A stretch of DNA of 8,352 nucleotides, taken from contig JAIOSX010000132.1 in NCBI GenBank assembly GCA_021107345.1, forward strand, positions 1-8,352, read 5' to 3'. Positions 6,778 to 8,352 of the stretch are shown here, piece by piece (position 1 is the stretch's first letter; each line of letters starts with the position of its first letter). A model generated the notes under the pieces. The model was given only the letters and a program-made list of their open reading frames with translations, made no database searches and had not been told where the DNA came from. Position numbers and translations under genes: made by a program. The stretch is from Candidatus Aegiribacteria sp. GTDB lineage: Bacteria; Fermentibacterota; Fermentibacteria; Fermentibacterales; Fermentibacteraceae.

Positions 6778-7964
6778 TCCTGAATCCAGTCTTTAGATAG
6801 TCTCAGCGGTGGATCCTTCCTCTCCTCTATCAGTGTGATGGGATAGAATAATTCCTGCCAGTGATAGTTTCTGCATGCTTCAGGATCAGTAAGGGCAAGC
6901 CCCAGATAATAGGTTCCGGGTTCCACGATATCCAGATCGATCTCGATCCTGGAATTGACTGCCCCCCGGAAACTCAAAAGGGGCTGATTCATCTCGAGAT
7001 TATTCGATCCTATCACCGTTTCTCCGTCTGTCCTGTGTATCGAAAAGCCGAATACCACATTATCAACAGTGGAAGGAAGGCTGCTCTTTATAACGGTATC
7101 AACTACTATCCTTTCTCCCCTTGAAAACGTTCTGGCGGGAGTGCCATCCGCATTTCTGAGAATGACCGAATCGAACCATATTTCCCTTGTGCCCCATTCT
7201 CTCGGGGTTGCAGTTGCAGAAATGTACTTCTTCTGCTCGTTTTCCAGATATCCCGATAGGACATCCTTCGCAGCCCCGTCCATCTTTATCCTGCCTTCGT
7301 GCAGCCAGACAGCTCTTTCACAAAGTTTTAAAACTGCTTCCTGGTCATGGGAGACGAATACAATTGTCCTGCCCTTTCCTCTGAAATCCCATATACGCTC
7401 GTAACATCTGTTCTGAAATGCAGCATCACCTACAGCCAGAACTTCATCAATAAGCAGTATATCGGGATCAACAGCAGTTGCCAGACTGAAACCAAGTCTC
7501 ATGAACATGCCGTTGGAATAGTATTTGACAGGAGTATCCATGAAATGCTCCAGCTGTGCGAAATCTGCTATTTCAGGAACCAGCTTCTTCATCTCATTCC
7601 TGCCCAGACCGAGCAGGGCGCCGTTAAGCATCAGGTTTTCTTCTCCTGTAAGATCCGGATGGAAACCAACCCCCAGATCAAGAAGGGAAGCTATCCTTCC
7701 CGTAGAATCCGCAGTCCCTGAAGTGGGTCTGTAAATACCAGCCAGTATTTTGAGCATGGTTGATTTTCCGGCACCGTTCGATCCTATGATCGCTACGGAC
7801 TCGCCGGGTTCGATGTTGATACTGACATCATCCAGAGCCTTGAAGTTTTCAATCCTGGTTTTTCTGTTGAAAAGGTTCAGCATAGTTTCACGCAGGGTAA
7901 CGGCTCTGTCATGGTAAAGCCTGTAATACAGTGTTACATTCTTCATGCGGATTCCGCCGGACAC
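6774..7964 (-). CDS. wzt: Polysaccharide export ABC transporter ATPase with C-terminal glycan-binding domain (Wzt type)
   Basis: ATP-binding subunit that drives export of a lipid-linked polysaccharide through the Wzm channel. The start is GTG at 7964-7962, giving 396 residues: it has AAAGGAG 5 nt upstream, shares its G with the permease stop (TAGTG) and puts MKNVTLYY at residue 7. Walker A is GSNGAGKST (61-69), the Q-loop region is at about 90-104, and the ABC signature is YSNGM (149-153), the variant typical of this subfamily rather than LSGGQ. Walker B is ILLIDEV (169-175), with the D-loop AVGD (177-180) and the H-loop SHD (205-207). From about residue 250 to the end a beta-rich region (RIVVDTVIKSS, VVFGFSIHRTDG, IEIDLDIVEPGTYYLGLAL) matches the Wzt C-terminal beta-sandwich. 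In O8/O9a-type systems that domain reads the chain's terminal modification. This suggests the exported polymer carries a cap, which an enzyme in this operon may install. Confidence 0.95.
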   Translation of the reverse strand: MSGGIRMKNVTLYYRLYHDRAVTLRETMLNLFNRKTRIENFKALDDVSINIEPGESVAIIGSNGAGKSTMLKILAGIYRPTSGTADSTGRIASLLDLGVGFHPDLTGEENLMLNGALLGLGRNEMKKLVPEIADFAQLEHFMDTPVKYYSNGMFMRLGFSLATAVDPDILLIDEVLAVGDAAFQNRCYERIWDFRGKGRTIVFVSHDQEAVLKLCERAVWLHEGRIKMDGAAKDVLSGYLENEQKKYISATATPREWGTREIWFDSVILRNADGTPARTFSRGERIVVDTVIKSSLPSTVDNVVFGFSIHRTDGETVIGSNNLEMNQPLLSFRGAVNSRIEIDLDIVEPGTYYLGLALTDPEACRNYHWQELFYPITLIEERKDPPLRLSKDWIQE

Positions 7965-8352
7965 TATAACTCCTTTACAACCACAGGTTCGGCCTTTCTG
8001 AAGATGGCCATGCCTGCCAGCAGGAAAAGAACCGACCATGAACCCAGGGATATCCAGCACCATAAGGGCGGCCATGTTCCCAGGTAGAAAACAGCATGCA
8101 TTATTTCCATGAAACCGGATATGGGATTGAATTTCAGTATATGCAGCAGTCGCTGAGACTGAATAATATCAACGCCTATGGAATCCAGCGGATATATTAT
8201 GGGAGATGCGTAGAACCATGCGAGAAGCAGGATTTCAATGAACTGTTTAACATCTCTGTAGAAGACATTTCCTATCGAGAGTATCATTCCGATTCCAACC
8301 GTCATCATTGTCAGAAGAACAAGCGCAGGAAGTATAAGAATGATTGACAATC
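7964..8352 (-). CDS. wzm: Polysaccharide export ABC-2 permease (Wzm type), C-terminal half only
   Basis: The frame is open to the right edge, so the N-terminal half (probably about 130 residues of a family total near 260-270) lies outside; the TTG at 8350 is not the start. The visible 129 residues open with a hydrophobic helix. FYRDVKQFIEILLLAWFYASPIIYP follows in two overlapping parts: the conserved cytoplasmic YRDV element, then the re-entrant hydrophobic segment with P-I-I-Y-P. Another helix in the last third (SLGSWSVLFLLAGMAIF) precedes the tail FRKAEPVVVKEL. These are the hallmarks of the ABC-2 membrane subunit of O-antigen, teichoic acid and capsule exporters. It forms the translocation channel with the next gene's product. 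The stop TAG shares one base with the ATPase's GTG, so the two subunits are translationally coupled. Confidence 0.93.
   Translation of the reverse strand, partial: LSIILILPALVLLTMMTVGIGMILSIGNVFYRDVKQFIEILLLAWFYASPIIYPLDSIGVDIIQSQRLLHILKFNPISGFMEIMHAVFYLGTWPPLWCWISLGSWSVLFLLAGMAIFRKAEPVVVKEL
7970..7976 (-). promoter_or_regulatory. Ribosome binding site for Wzt
   Basis: AAAGGAG lies inside the last sense codons of the permease gene, 5 nt before GTG at 7964-7962. It decides the start: a longer reading from 8075 would overlap the permease by 112 nt without a comparable site, and the ATG six codons downstream has a weaker purine run. Confidence 0.8.

Noticed and set aside
7965..8075. N-terminal extension of the Wzt ATPase starting at ATG 8075
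   Set aside because: It lies entirely within the permease gene in another frame, its residues do not look like an ATPase N-terminus, and the GTG at 7964 has a strong Shine-Dalgarno at 5 nt and a TAGTG junction with the permease stop.

Overview
The window is one uninterrupted stretch of minus-strand coding sequence. Eight genes run from the right edge to the left edge with no intergenic DNA: every gene overlaps the next by 1 to 20 nt. In transcription order they are: the C-terminal half of an ABC-2 polysaccharide permease (Wzm type, cut by the right edge); its ATPase with a C-terminal glycan-recognition extension (Wzt type); a GT39/ArnT-like membrane glycosyltransferase; a GT9 (heptosyltransferase-type) glycosyltransferase; a radical SAM protein with a cobalamin-binding-like N-terminal domain; a GT2 glycosyltransferase with C-terminal membrane segments; a polyprenyl-phosphate sugar-1-phosphate transferase (WbaP/ExoY class); and the N-terminal 224 codons of a probable exported outer-membrane beta-barrel protein (PorV/UPF0164-like), cut by the left edge.

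Together the first seven genes look like an ABC-transporter-dependent surface polysaccharide (O-antigen or capsule) locus. The sugar-1-phosphate transferase would load the first sugar onto undecaprenyl phosphate. The GT2 and GT9 enzymes would extend the chain in the cytoplasm, and Wzm/Wzt would export it. The GT39 protein would add a sugar from a polyprenyl-phosphate donor on the outer face of the inner membrane. The radical SAM protein is the unexplained member. No Wzx flippase or Wzy polymerase is visible, which fits the ABC route.

The last gene is not a recognisable glycan enzyme but is joined to the operon by a 4-nt stop/start overlap (CTGA) that implies a CTG start codon. Its opening residues resemble the PorV-type N-terminus (A-x2-G-x-Y-x-A-x2-DDAS...P-x-GL). 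PorV of the type IX secretion system works with Wzm/Wzt-exported A-LPS in Porphyromonas, so this linkage is the most suggestive point in the window, though it remains inference.

The ABC-dependent glycan export, GT9 enzyme and outer-membrane barrel indicate a diderm (Gram-negative-type) bacterium. The base composition is balanced, arginine is often AGA/AGG, and strong Shine-Dalgarno sites are present. The PorV-like gene is compatible with the FCB superphylum or related candidate phyla, but the sequence does not settle the taxon. No RNA genes, mobile elements, CRISPR arrays, promoters or terminators were seen. The operon's promoter and terminator must lie outside the window.
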